Of a stretch of DNA of 64,000 nt, positions 1-10,985 are shown piece after piece; the first letter of the stretch is position 1, and the number at the start of each line of letters is the position of its first letter. The notes under the pieces were generated by a model, which was not told the origin of the DNA, ran no database searches, and was given only the letters and a program-made list of their open reading frames with translations. Origin of the DNA: Kalmusia sp. IMI 367209 (Eukaryota > Ascomycota > Dothideomycetes > Pleosporales > Didymosphaeriaceae); the NCBI GenBank assembly GCA_027946365.1, contig JAPEUQ010000020.1, positions 556,001-620,000 of the forward strand, written 5' to 3'. Position numbers and translations under genes: made by a program.

Positions 1-207
1 TAAAGGAGAGGACGCGGGGCGAGGTAGCCAAGTTGTGCGGCTTCTTTGCCGCTTGGAGATGATGGCGATCTCTTGCGAGGGAGTCCATTCTTTTTTCTTC
101 CGAACTGTTTTTCCGATACCGATGGGCGCTAGACCATCTTGGGCGGCTCGCAGGTGGTAAGCGCATCTCCGGATTATCTCGCCTCTAGGAATGGTGGGGG
201 GGAGTGA
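1..207 (-). CDS. Possible partial exon, unrecognised product
   Basis: On the - strand a frame runs open from a TAG at 208-210 to the window start (about 69 codons) without an ATG, so it would be an internal exon or a 3' part; a T-rich stretch ending in TAG just upstream could be an intron acceptor. The peptide is basic and contains CAYHLRAAQDGLAP followed by a lysine cluster. A similar peptide (LAYRLRITQGGLAP) is encoded on the opposite strand at about 615-657, inside the frame 573-1043. I do not recognise the family. Low confidence: the frame is short and runs off the window. Confidence 0.2.
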
Positions 208-572
208 CTAAAAAATAGACGTATCATTTCACTATCAAGAAGCACGGATCAAGTGAAAACTTGTTAGGCCTATCGGATCGATGGTTCTTCCGCTCGACGC
301 ATTCATTATCTTGGTTCATGCAAGTACCCATTTGTAATACAAAAAAATTCACACTGTTCTCATGCAACCAGTTATATCGCTCTCTGATTGAACCCACAGG
401 CAGATATGCGCGATCTACAATACAAGAGGCTCCTCCGCTAGAACGGTCAAATCTGATGGCGTGTTCCCGTTTCAGGAAATCTTTGATGGACCATCGATTG
501 TTGCGGCAGCACTGTGACCATCCATTCGGACATGGCGACTAATCAAATCGTCCATCCGGCCCACGCCATAGG

Positions 573-1043
573 TTGGTCCACCCCAGCTGGTCTCATCGTG
601 TTGACGTGAGCCTGGCCTACCGCCTGCGGATCACCCAAGGTGGTCTAGCGCCAAACTGTAGGCCCCTTTCGGCTAGTTTTCAGAGTTTACCGCCAGAACC
701 GTGGCAAAGCTTATTGGGGGCCAAACAGGCGACGGCGGGCTTCGTGCGCTCTACCTGTAGCACGTGGACCCGCGAGTGGCGTGAAAAAGTTGTCTTCGAA
801 GTTGTCTGTCTTGACTTGAAGCTGCCGTCACTATTGCCGTATGTGCGTGCCGTGAGCGGTGAAGCCGTCGGTGAGTGTCATCGTTTCGTGAGGCTCTGCG
901 ATGTGTATGAAAAAGAGCGCGTTCGCCCAACAGGCGTTTGTGCGAGGGCTCTTGCTAACAGATGTGCTTGCAACGATGCGTCGTCCGTTTTTCGTTATTA
1001 TTGTAAAGGTGCGACCATTGCCTTCGTCTTAACCTTCGTCTAG
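573..1043 (+). CDS. Doubtful 156-codon frame
   Basis: An ATG-started frame of 156 codons in the unmutated flank. Residues about 15-28 (LAYRLRITQGGLAP) resemble a peptide on the - strand near position 150, which is the only reason to list it. There is no recognised domain and no convincing start context. It may be a chance frame overlapping a decayed copy of whatever is at 1-207. Confidence 0.15.
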   Translation: MVHPSWSHRVDVSLAYRLRITQGGLAPNCRPLSASFQSLPPEPWQSLLGAKQATAGFVRSTCSTWTREWREKVVFEVVCLDLKLPSLLPYVRAVSGEAVGECHRFVRLCDVYEKERVRPTGVCARALANRCACNDASSVFRYYCKGATIAFVLTFV

Positions 1044-1215
1044 GGTCGTATGCGCATTGACTCTGGTATCGCGCATCTGTCGGATATACGAGACGTCGTC
1101 CACGCTTCGAAGAGTGAGGCATCTGGGAACCTGCGTTATTCACGGCGTCGCTCGTCTGGCGTAGCAAGGAGTCCGCTCCAGGATCCTAGACGCTGATCGA
1201 TTGTAACGATCAGAA

Positions 1216-1600
1216 CTCTATAATTGGAATGAGTACAATTTAAACCTCTTAACGAGGAATAATTGGAGGGTAAGTCTAGTGTCAGTAGCCGCGGTAATTT
1301 CAGCTCTAATAGCGTATATTAAAGTTATTATAATTAAAAAGCTTATAGTTAAACCTTTAGCCTAACTAATAGATTCACCTTACCATATATATTTATCTGG
1401 CTAGGCCTTTTCTTCTAGAGAACTATATACCCTTTACTAGATATATTAGGGACTAGAACTTTTACTCTAAAAAATTAGAATATTTAAAGTAGACCTTTAC
1501 TTAAATATATTAATATAAAATAATAGAATAGAATATATAATTCTATTTTATTAATTTCTAGAATTACTATAATAATTAATAGAAATAGTTAAAAATATTA
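1216..1600 (+). rRNA. 18S rRNA internal fragment, RIP-degraded
   Basis: From about 1216 the sequence follows the universal eukaryotic 18S region around the 530 loop: AATTGGAATGAGTACAATTT, then GAGGAATAATTGGAGGGTAAG, then AGCCGCGGTAAT and GCGTATATTAAAG. It then continues to the stretch before the AGAGGTGAAATTCTTGG region, where similarity fades at about 1600. The same segment recurs in the fuller 18S copy at about 56020-56410, in the same orientation. RIP is light in the first ~120 bp and becomes heavy to the right. The 5' part of 18S is absent (unique DNA abuts it), and the rest was lost or displaced by the transposon nest. Non-functional. Confidence 0.9.
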
Positions 1601-1642
1601 ATATTTAATTATTATTATACTAGATTTATAGTAGAAGGTATA
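1601..1642. other. Short unassigned stretch before the MITE
   Basis: AT-rich sequence between the recognisable 18S fragment and the MITE. It could be 18S mutated or deleted beyond recognition. It ends with the TA target dinucleotide (1641-1642). Confidence 0.4.
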
Positions 1643-2540
1643 ACGTGTTTCATAAGCGAGTCGCCAACCCAAGCGAGTCGCCAACGCGATTTTATACTAG
1701 AAAATCAAAAGTCTAGAGCTCTATATCTCTAAATCTAATTAATAAAAATTTCTAAAATTTTAACTAGTAGTAGTTATCTATATATTTTCTAGATTCTATA
1801 AGTTTTAACTTAGTAGCTAATTTATTACGTAAGCTATACTAGCTTAAAAATCTTTTTAAAAATTCTTAGTTTCTTTAGTATCTATAGTACTAGTAGAGCT
1901 ATAAATTTATAAATTAAATATTATATTTTTATATATAAAATACTCTTTTATGTAATTATTAAAAGCTAAGTATAAAGAAAAGTAGTAGTTACTAGGATTA
2001 GAAAATTTAAGCAGTTTAGCTTATTTTCTAATAACTTCTCTATAGACTTACTAATTTATATATAACTTTAATATACTATAGTTTATATAAGAATTATATT
2101 ATATATAAAATTTTAGATTATTATACCTTACTATAGTAGAGTTATCTAAGAAAAAAGTAGATTTTAGTACTTAGTAGCTTTAAGCTAATATAGCTTACGT
2201 AATATAATAGTTACTAAGTTAAAACTTATAAAGTTTAGAATTTATATATATAGCTACTACTAGTTTAAATTTTAGATTATTATATCTTACTATAGTAGAG
2301 TTATCTAAGAAAAGGTAGATTTTAGTACTTTATAGTTTTAAGCTAATATAACTTACGTAATATAGTAGCTACTAAGTTAGAATTTAAAATCTAAAGCTAA
2401 TATATATAGCTACTACTAGTTAAAATTCTAGAAATTTTTATTAATTATATTTAGAGATATAAAGCTCTAGATCTTTAATTTTCTAGTATAAAATCACGTT
2501 GGCGACTCGCTTGGGTTGGCGACTCGCTTATGAAACACGT
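1643..2540. mobile_element. MITE of Fot1/pogo type, 898 bp
   Basis: A non-autonomous element flanked by TA on both sides (1641-1642, 2541-2542), as expected for the Tc1/mariner-pogo superfamily. Its ends are inverted repeats beginning ACGTGTTTCATAAGCGAG; each end carries two direct copies of AAGCGAGTCGCCAAC. The inverted arms extend inward imperfectly for about 200 bp. The right half also contains a ~155 bp direct duplication (about 2110-2264 and 2265-2420). No transposase is visible. The TIR matches that of the autonomous-type element at 57116-58964, which probably supplied the transposase. A second copy of identical reconstructed length, 898 bp, lies at 4844-11712, split by a hAT element. 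Confidence 0.9.
2110..2420. repeat. 155-bp tandem duplication inside the MITE
   Basis: Two adjacent direct copies, each starting near TTTAGATTATTATA and ending in the CTACTACTAGTT motif, differing mainly by C/T and G/A changes. The same sequence appears inverted in the left arm (about 1760-1850). Confidence 0.75.
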
Positions 2541-2542
2541 TA

Positions 2543-2590
2543 ATAGCTAAAAAAATAATAAATAATAAAATAATAGTAATTTCTCTTCTA
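2543..2590. other. Unassigned AT-rich spacer
   Basis: AT-rich sequence between the MITE and an LTR fragment. I see no feature in it; it may be degraded rDNA or element debris. Confidence 0.3.
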
Positions 2591-2637
2591 TATTATATAT
2601 AGAGGTTATTTATCTTAAGTAGATTAAGTAAGATAGA
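2591..2637 (-). repeat. Inverted LTR fragment abutting G2
   Basis: This begins TATTATATATAGAGG and follows the first ~45 bp of the G1/G3 LTR as read on the + strand, so it is the 3' end of an LTR of a - strand element. It meets the G2 5' LTR head to head at 2638. The rest of that LTR is not found beyond the other end of G2 (54224), so a deletion or rearrangement is more likely than a clean insertion. Confidence 0.6.
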
Positions 2638-2917
2638 TGTTAATAGTATATATTAATAAAAGCTAGGAATTACGTAGACTAGATAATTATAGGTAAATAT
2701 ATAGAAGATATAATAGATTTAATAAGATTAATAGATTAGATAATAAAACTAGTAACTTAATAATTATATAATTATTATCACGATTATTCTACTAAGAAGG
2801 TAGAAAGTAGAGATAAAAGAGTTATTATAATTACTCTACTAAAAAGATAGATAATAGAGGTAGAGGTTACTATAGATATCTTACTAAGTATAGAGATAAT
2901 AAAGATAAACCTAGAAT
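2638..2917 (+). repeat. G2 5' LTR, left part
   Basis: This starts TGTTAATAG with an un-RIPped TG and matches the first 280 bp of the 3' LTR at 53718-54223. It is cut by hAT A; the last 8 bp (CCTAGAAT, 2910-2917) are the target duplication repeated as TCTAGAAT at 22693-22700. Confidence 0.9.
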
Positions 2918-2999
2918 TAGACTAGTAAATGAGTATAGGTTAAGTTGAAGTTAGGTTAGATTATATAAGATCTAATCTAACCTATACCTAAACCCATTA

Positions 3000-3070
3000 A
3001 TTTAGCGCTAGTAATAGGTATAGATTAGGGTTAGGTTACTAAAATTAGGGTTAGGTTAGGGTTAGGGGAT
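3000..3070. repeat. Telomere-like subterminal repeats of hAT A
   Basis: Degenerate GGGTTAGGGTTAGG blocks lie just inside the left terminus of hAT A, and equivalent ones at 5120-5240 in copy B. They are part of the hAT subterminal region, not a chromosome end. Confidence 0.75.
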
Positions 3071-5589
3071 ATGATTATGTCTAGAGTCTAAATAATTATA
3101 ATTAATTAATATATTTCTATTTACGTCTTAGTCGTTTTTTTTAATTATGATTATTATTAAGGTGGATACTAGGGTAGCTAGGTAATATTAACTATCACGT
3201 ATTTATTATAATTAATTATAATAGTATAACTAGATTTATTACTACTAGAGCTTCATAACCTATAACTACTACCCCTAACAGGTTTTCTCCTTAATTTAAT
3301 AAAATATATAGAATATAGTATCTTTAGTAGTAATATTTTACTAAATAAGAATCTTTAACCTAAATTATAACCCTCTTTATATAGATCGCATTCATTTAGT
3401 AGTTTAGGAAAATAAGTATTTATTTAATAGTTAATATACTAATTAGAGGTATATATCTTTAAGATATCTAACTATGAACGCCTCAGTAGCTTCTTAAAGA
3501 GTACTTAGTATAGAAGCCTAAATGCGTAAGTTTAACTTATAGATATAAACTAGCTCACGAACAAGACGTAAAAATAAAAACTTATAAATAAATAACTCTA
3601 TAGTTTTTAATATTATTTAATCTCTCTAAGCGTTACTACTATATTCTATTAACTTAAGAATGTGATTAGAAGCTATAATAACTTACTATCTAGTTTAAAG
3701 TACCACTTTTTCTTTATATTACTAGTAATCTTCTTACGTATAGTCTTACTAGTTAGATTTTTTAGAAGCTTTTCTACTAGTTACTAACTTATGGTGAGGC
3801 TTTTTAGTAATAACTTATTTAAATCTAGTTATTATAGATAGAGTTCATAGAGCAGCGATAAAAGTTAGAGTAGTTAAAAATAAAAGTAGAAAATAGAAGT
3901 AAAAAGTAGAAGTTTAGTTACTAAGATAATAGTTATATAGCGGTAAATATAGAAGTAAGAAAGTAAAAATAAGAGGGAGAAAGTAAAGATAAGAGGAAAT
4001 ATAAAAAAATTAAGTAAGCTAATTTATAGATTCTATTAGTATATATTATAATAACTCCGTAATAAATTTCCGTAATAATTCATATAGAGAAAAGCTTAAG
4101 ATACGCTTTTAATTAATACTCTTACTATAGTAATACGACTTTTTTGATTACTATATATATATACGTAATATATAATTATTATTATTTATTATTATTATAT
4201 TATACTAGCGTCGCGTATAGACTACTAAATCTCCTTAACTATATTTATAGTTAGTCTCCTATTAACTTTCTTCTATCTACCTTCTACTATTATACTTTTA
4301 TAGGATTACTTTATAAGTTACTATATATCTTTATTATAGTTTCTGCGTAATAAAGTCTCCGCCTATTAAGTAAAGTCTATTAAAGAGACTAATTATCTAG
4401 ATTATCCTAAGGGTTTACTACCTAGTATTAAGCGTGAGATACCAGCTAGATATAACTATAATAAGTAGGATAAGCTTATAGAAATATTTATTCTAGTTTA
4501 TTATTATAGTATAAACTAATTCATATAGGGTTTATTTTTAAAAAGTAAGAAATCAATCACGTCCTTTTACTACATAGATAGAGTAATTCTCAAAAAGGTT
4601 ATCCTATAAACTTATTAGTATTATTTAAAGGTATATTTAGTAATAGTGCTCGTACTATTTAGTAAAGAGATTAAGCTACTCTATATAATAGAGAGACTAA
4701 AGCTATTAAAAGTGTTAATATTATTAATTATTCTACTAAAAGTATACTTAAGAAGAGACTTAAAAATAAGATATATATACTTCTCTATCTAAGGATGTAA
4801 AGAAAAACTATCTTAAGATAAAATAAGAGAAGCTTTTAGATTAACGTGTTTCATAAGCGAGTCGCCAACCCAAGTGAGTCGCCAACGTGATTTTATACTA
4901 GAAAATTAAAGATCTAGAGCTTTATATCTCTAAATATAATTAATAAAAATTTCTAGAATTTTAACTAGTAGTAGCTATATATATTAGCTTTAGATTTTTA
5001 AATTCTAACTTAGTAGCTACTATATTACGTAAGTTATATTAGCTTAAAACTATAAAGTACTAAAATCTACCTTTTCTTAGATAACTCTACTTAGACTGGC
5101 AAATGGGTATAGGTTGGGTTGGGGTTAGGTTAGATTACATAAGACCTAACCTAACCTATACCTAAACATTAATTTAGCGCTAGTAATGGGTATAGGTTAG
5201 GGTTAGGTTACTAAAATCAGGGTTGGGTTAGGGTTAGGATATATGGTTATGTCTAGGGTCTGAGTAATCATAATCAATTAATATATTTCTATTTACGTCT
5301 TAGTCGTTTTTTTAATTATGATTATTGTTAAGGTGGATACTAGGGTAGCTAGGTAATATTAACTATCACGCATTTATTACAGTTAATTATAATAGTATAA
5401 CTAGATTTATTACTACTAGAGCTTCATGATCTATAACTACTACCCCTAACAGGTTTTCTCCTTAATTTAATAGAATGTATAGGATATAGTATCTTTGGTA
5501 GTAACAGCTTTACTAAATAAGAATCTTTAACCTAAATTATAACCCTCTTTATATGGATCGTATTCATTTGGCAGTCTAGGAAAATAGTA

Positions 5590-7740
5590 TTTACTTAATA
5601 GTTAATATACTGATTAGAGGTATATACCTTCAAGATATCCAACCATGAACGCCTCAGTAGCTTCTTAAAGAGCACTTAGTATAGAAGCCTAGATGCATAA
5701 GTCCAGCTTACAGGTATGGACTAGCTCATGAATAAGACGTGAGAATGGAAGCTTACAAATAAGTAGCTCTATAGTTTTTTTAATATTACCTAATCTCTCT
5801 AAGCGCCACCGCTATATCCTATTAGCTTAAGAATGTAATTAGAAGCTATAATAACTTACTACCTAACTTAAAGCGCCGCTTTTTCTTTATATTACCAGTA
5901 ATCTTCACGCGCAGCCTTACTAATTAGATTTTCTTAGGAGTTTTCCGCCAGTTACTAGCTTATAACGAGGCTTTTTAGTAGCAACTTATTTAGATCTAGT
6001 TATTATAGATAGAGTTTATAGAACAGCGATAAAAGTTAGAGCAGTTAAAAGTAAAAGTAGAAAGTAAAAATAGAAAGTAGAAGTTTAGTCACTAAGGTAA
6101 TAGTTATATAGCGGTAAATATAGAAATAAGAAAGTAAAGATAAGAGAGAAAGTAAAGATAAGAGGGAAATATAAAAGTTAGGTAAGCTAATTTATAAACT
6201 CTATTAGCGTATATCATAACAACTCCGTGATAAATTTCCGTGATAATTCACATAGGAAAGAGCTTAAGATGCGCTTTCAATTAATACTCTTATTATAGTA
6301 ATACGACTTTTTTAGTCGCTATATACGTATACATAATATATAATTATTATTATTTATTATTATTATACCGCGCTAGCGTCATATATGGGCCACTAAATCT
6401 CAGCTTAACTACATCTATAGTTAGTCCCCTATTAACTTTCTTCTATTTATCTTCTACTATTACACTTTTGTAAGATTACTCTATAAGTTACTATATACCT
6501 TTATTATAGTTTCTGCAATAAAGTCTCCACCTATTAAGTAAGAGCCTATTAAAGAGACCGATTATCTAGATCATCCTAAGGGTTTACTACCTAGTATTAA
6601 ACGCGAGATACCAGCTGGATATGACTATAATAAGTGGGATAAACTTATAGAGGTATTTATTCTAGTTTATTATTATAGTATAAACTAATTCATATAGGGT
6701 TTTACTTCTAAAGAGTAAGAAATCGATCACGTCCTCTCACTACGTAGATAGAGCGGTTCTTAAAAGGTCATTCTATAAACTTATTAGTATTATTTAAGGG
6801 CGTACTTAGTAATAATACTTATACTGTTTAGTAAAGAGATTGAGCTGCTCTATGTAATAGAGATTAAGACTATTAAGAGCATTAATGCTACTAATCGTTC
6901 TACCAAAAGTATACTTAAGAAAAGACTTAAAAAATAAGACACGTACTTTCTATCTAAGGATGTAAAGAAAAACTATCTTAAGATAGAATAAAGAAGCTTT
7001 TAGATTAGTGCTTTTAGAATCAGAAGAGTAGTAAATTATAATAATAATTTATTACATATTTATACTTATAAGGTGTAGGTAAATAGCTAGTAACTTAGCT
7101 ATAATGAGTCCACCGGAAATGGAAGAAGCTTAATTATAAAGTTTCCCTTAGGTAGCACTACAAATCCTAGAGAAGCTAGCCTAGGCTAGTAAAACTCTCT
7201 AATAGATAACTCTAAGGTTGTGAAGAGTTACGACTCTATGGATCTGACGGTGCCCTTGAGAAAATTATATAAGATATCTATAAAGACGGCTTAGCAAAGC
7301 TCAAAAGCAATATATTTAAAAGTAAAAGGCTAAAGCTAATTAATAACAATTTATAGATGGCCTTACTAAAGAAGAGTTAGCTATGGTAATAGATAAGGAC
7401 TGGTAGTAAGTTTATTACATTCTTTTATCACGCTTATATACTAATTACGCTAGACGTTGTGAGCCTACGTCTATCCTTAAGTATATATCTAGGGAGAAGA
7501 TATTACGCTTGAAAAGTAATTTACCATATATTCTTAGTAATAAGAGTAATAAGTATAAAGAAGAAGTTAACTATAACTCTAAGATTAACGCTGCGTATAA
7601 TAAGGGGATAATGAATATAAGACCTCTACTAATAAAGATGAGGATGAGGATAATAATAATAGTGAGGAGGAGTTTAAGGGCTTTATAGATTTTGAGGGTT
7701 TTCTGATAAAGACGATTAAGTATTAAAGTCTACTATAGAA
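5590..7740 (+). pseudogene. hAT B upstream coding remnant, unknown function
   Basis: Between the left terminus and the transposase, + strand frames are readable if TAA/TAG are taken as mutated Gln codons. Near 5690-5770 one reads LDA.VQLTGMD.LMNKT with an intact Trp codon a few residues later. Near 7629-7720 there is an acidic stretch, NKDEDEDNNNSEEEFKGF. A second block around 7250-7500 (LEKII.DIYKDGLAKLKSN) is also coding-like. Frames shift between blocks, so introns, indels or more than one gene are possible. The same region is present in hAT A (about 3430-4800 and 11715-12440). I do not recognise the product; it may be an accessory ORF or an N-terminal extension. Confidence 0.5.
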
Positions 7741-8199
7741 TAAATACTTAAATATTAGAAGGTAGATCTTAATTAAGTTTTGGCACTCTACTTAACTGCA
7801 ATTAGCTAGTAATAGTTAATATAACTAATAATTATAGATTATTTACCTAAAATATAAATATATCATTTATGATTTTAATACTTACTTATTATGGAATGTA
7901 CTTAGAATGTAAACAGACGTACTAGAATATCATAAGCCCTACACCCTATCTTATAGTCATGAATAGAAACATACACATTAAACCCTCTTAGGCTATTAAT
8001 ATATCTCACAACTCCTTTAGTTTTATCACATCTTTTTATCACATCACTATCCTTATTCATTCTACTTATGGCATCTACTCTTCAATCCCACAGTTTCCAC
8101 CTATCCTTAATTAATTTCAATTAAGCGCCCCAAATTATTAGAGGGAACTTAGAGTACCCTAATATTAATTAAATATCCATCTATGAATAACGAACACAA

Positions 8200-10650
8200 T
8201 AAGGAATAAAGCGAAATTCATTCTATATAGAATAAATAGTAGAGTAAAACTATATAGGCTATGGATCCTTTAACTCATAACCTATAGTGGAATTTAACCT
8301 CTCGTTTTAGCCAAATCTAGACCTAATTTAGAGAGGCTGTATAGTATATAGATGGTCGCCCATATATATTCTATCTTAATTGCGGATTTACACTTTAATA
8401 TCCAATAGTTAAAATAATTAGAACTAAGCATCTTATAAATTACCTTAATACTCAATCTTATAAGGAGACTCTAACTCCTATATATATTTAGTTACCTACA
8501 CCTACAGCCGGCCTCTATATTATTAAAATACTATAACATCAGTCCCATTATATTCTCCTATAACCTATAAGAATAAACTTATATAAATGATAATAGATAA
8601 CAACTAGTCTTTCTGAATAGTAGAGAGGCCATCCTTTTAACGCTTCCTTTAATACCTTAGGCCTAATACTGTGATAACGAGTCGTTATAAATTATAATTA
8701 ATATTCTAGGATTAAGTTAAAATAGCTAAAGCTTCTCTACTTTATAATCTTTATAAAACTACGAAGATCTTAATTACCTTAAATACTTAGTCTATAAGAA
8801 ACCATCTTAGCTTTCTTATAGTAAGGGGTACTATATTAATAATAACTAGGAATTTTATAAGAAGCTACTTAATTTTATCCCAATTCGTAGAAAATATATA
8901 GGTACTTCTATAGTATTAGAAGTACTATAGGTTCTATCTAATACGAATACTAAACAGCAACTTCTAGCTATCATATATAATAATACTAGTAATAATGGAA
9001 TACTGGCCATACTATCTAAACTTAACTATAAGAAGAAGGTATTAATTAGAATTTACTAAGAATACGGTTTATACCTCACTCATATCATCAATCTGGTTGT
9101 CTAGGATATCATTTAACATCTTAAGCTAGTAGCTTCTAGTAAGCTAGAGGTTAAAGAGAATCTATAACGGCGCCATATAAATAAGATTTAATTAGAAATT
9201 TTAATACCAAATTCTCTTCGGAAGGTAAGCTAGCTTTTATTATAGATATTTATTATAGACTAAGTTATGGCTAGCTTTAGGTAATATGCAAAGTGATTAA
9301 TTAATCCCTATAATATTTTAAACGTTTTATTACTACTTAGTAATCCCTATTATTAAAAGAACGTCTCTCTATTATATAAGACGTAAGAACTTATTAGAAT
9401 TCAACGTTCAATATGTATGACTGCGTAGTTAAACTCTAGTTATATATCGATGAATGGCTTAAACAAGAAATTAACTTAAAAATGACTTCTCATATTACTA
9501 GGGCTACCAGTAATAATAATAACGTGGAGGTAGATTTCCGTGACCTTAAATGACTTCAACTATTTCATACTAAGTAGCACCACCTTAAGCTTATCACAGC
9601 TATACTAAAGAGGTTTAAGGATGTAACCAACTCTTTAAGCAGAACTAAAAACTATAGATCTAATATATCTAGTTTATATATAACCGACTCTTTAATTTTT
9701 TAGATAAGATGACGGAAGAGCTTAATAAAGATTTAGAGAATAGAGATAACGTAGAGTGACTAATAATAGTAAGAGCTACAGCTAGAAAAGGACGAGCTAA
9801 ACTAAGCAAGTACTATTTAAAAATAGATATAGAGTGGGGCTTCTTATTTAACTACGCAACTATTCTTAATTTAATACAAAAGCTTATAGCATATAAGATA
9901 CTATTATCACAGCTATTTATTATAGTAATCACTAATACTATCTATAGGATAATACTTAGGAAGCTTAAAATAAGCATAACTACTATTAATAATTTCTTCA
10001 ATACCTTAATCGCTATAATAATAAAGAAACTAGAGATTTTACTCCAGTCTCAACTACCTATCCTAAATAATTATTAGGTATAGAGTGGTTCCAGAAGCCC
10101 TTATCCTTAAACTAATTATAGTTAAGTAGTATTTTAGTATCTAGCCAAAACTAGAGTACTAGCTTATAATATATAGAAGAAGAGTAAGGGCAGCACGTCA
10201 GGAAGAAAAAAGCTTATCTAAGTATACCTTATATTATTATAGATAAATCTTTGATATTTTACAGTAGTGGAAAGTAAATAAGGATACTTATCCTCATCTT
10301 ACCCAAATTATAAAAGATATTCTACCTATTTAGATTACTATAGTAAGTATTAAGCGTATTTTTAATATTATAAAAGATATAATTAGAGATCGGAGACACC
10401 GTCTTTCAGCCTAGAGAATTTAGTAGATTATGTTTTTTAAGCATGCAATTTTTTAAGAGAAGGAGCAATATATTATTATAGAGGATAACCTAGCACCTTA
10501 TAATAGAGTAAATGATCTTTTTAAGCTTCCAACCTATTCAGATCATATAGATAGTATAGAGGAGGAAGAGATTATAGAGGAGGAAGAGGTTATAGATAAG
10601 GAAGAGATTATAGAGTAGGAAGATATTATACATATTCCTAGTATAAATAG
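8200..10650 (+). pseudogene. hAT transposase remnant (copy B)
   Basis: Degenerate DNA transposase for cut-and-paste movement. A BED-type zinc finger is readable at about 8369-8455 (FYLNCGFTL, then TKHLINYLNTQ). The C-terminal hAT dimerisation domain is clear at about 10276-10440: WKVNKDTYPHLTQIIKDI followed by KRIFNIIKDIIRDRRHRLSA, the hallmark of the family. Several in-frame stops are TAA/TAG at expected Gln positions, as RIP produces, and there are frameshifts between the domains. An acidic Glu/Asp-rich tail follows near 10555-10640. Non-functional; identification is firm because both termini, TSD and domain agree. Confidence 0.9.
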
Positions 10651-10867
10651 GGAGCAAATACTCTAACCACATAAATATTAAAGGGTTTAACCTCCTTTAC
10701 GTTACCATATTTAATAGCTATTATAAATAAATAGTTCATATCTCTAACTTCCGCTAGTAGAGTGTTCTATAAAAGTTATAGACGTTTCCTAAATATACTT
10801 TCTAGTAATAGAATTATATAAAATATTAATATAAATTACCGTTATATAAATCCAACCTAGATAGGAA

Positions 10868-10985
10868 CCCTTAACCCAACCTATACCTAAGGTCCGTGCA
10901 GTGATCAACCTAACCTACACCTAGGGTCCGTACGACCTAATCTTAACCTACACCTAAGGTTCGTGCGACCCAACCCCAACCTATA
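10868..10985. repeat. Three ~36-bp subterminal repeats of hAT B
   Basis: Three tandem units of the form GGTCCGTGCGACC followed by AACCTACACCTA, near the right end of hAT B. The RIPped counterpart in copy A is at about 22500-22625. Subterminal repeats of this kind often bind hAT transposase. Confidence 0.75.

Larger units (their letters stand above)
1..1215. other. Unmutated flank, no recognised gene
   Basis: This 1.2 kb has balanced base composition and no RIP signature, unlike everything from about 1216 to 63160. Two + strand frames (261-542 and 573-1043) and one - strand frame (955-1167) are open, but none shows a domain, signal peptide or intron pattern I recognise, and their composition (rich in C, R, S) looks like chance reading. 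The segment ends abruptly against an internal piece of 18S rDNA, so it is either the chromosome-arm side of an rDNA edge or the flank of a translocated rDNA block. Coding is not excluded: see the partial - strand frame at 1-207. Confidence 0.6.

Noticed and set aside
261..542. 93-codon + strand open frame
   Set aside because: No recognisable domain, unlikely composition, overlaps nothing conserved; probably chance in GC-balanced DNA.
955..1167. 70-codon - strand open frame
   Set aside because: Arg/Ser-rich with no motif, and partly antisense to the frame 573-1043.
3000..3070. Telomere tract (TTAGGG-like)
   Set aside because: The units are degenerate, sit inside the hAT terminus, recur in copy B and have a complementary set at the right ends, so they are hAT subterminal repeats.
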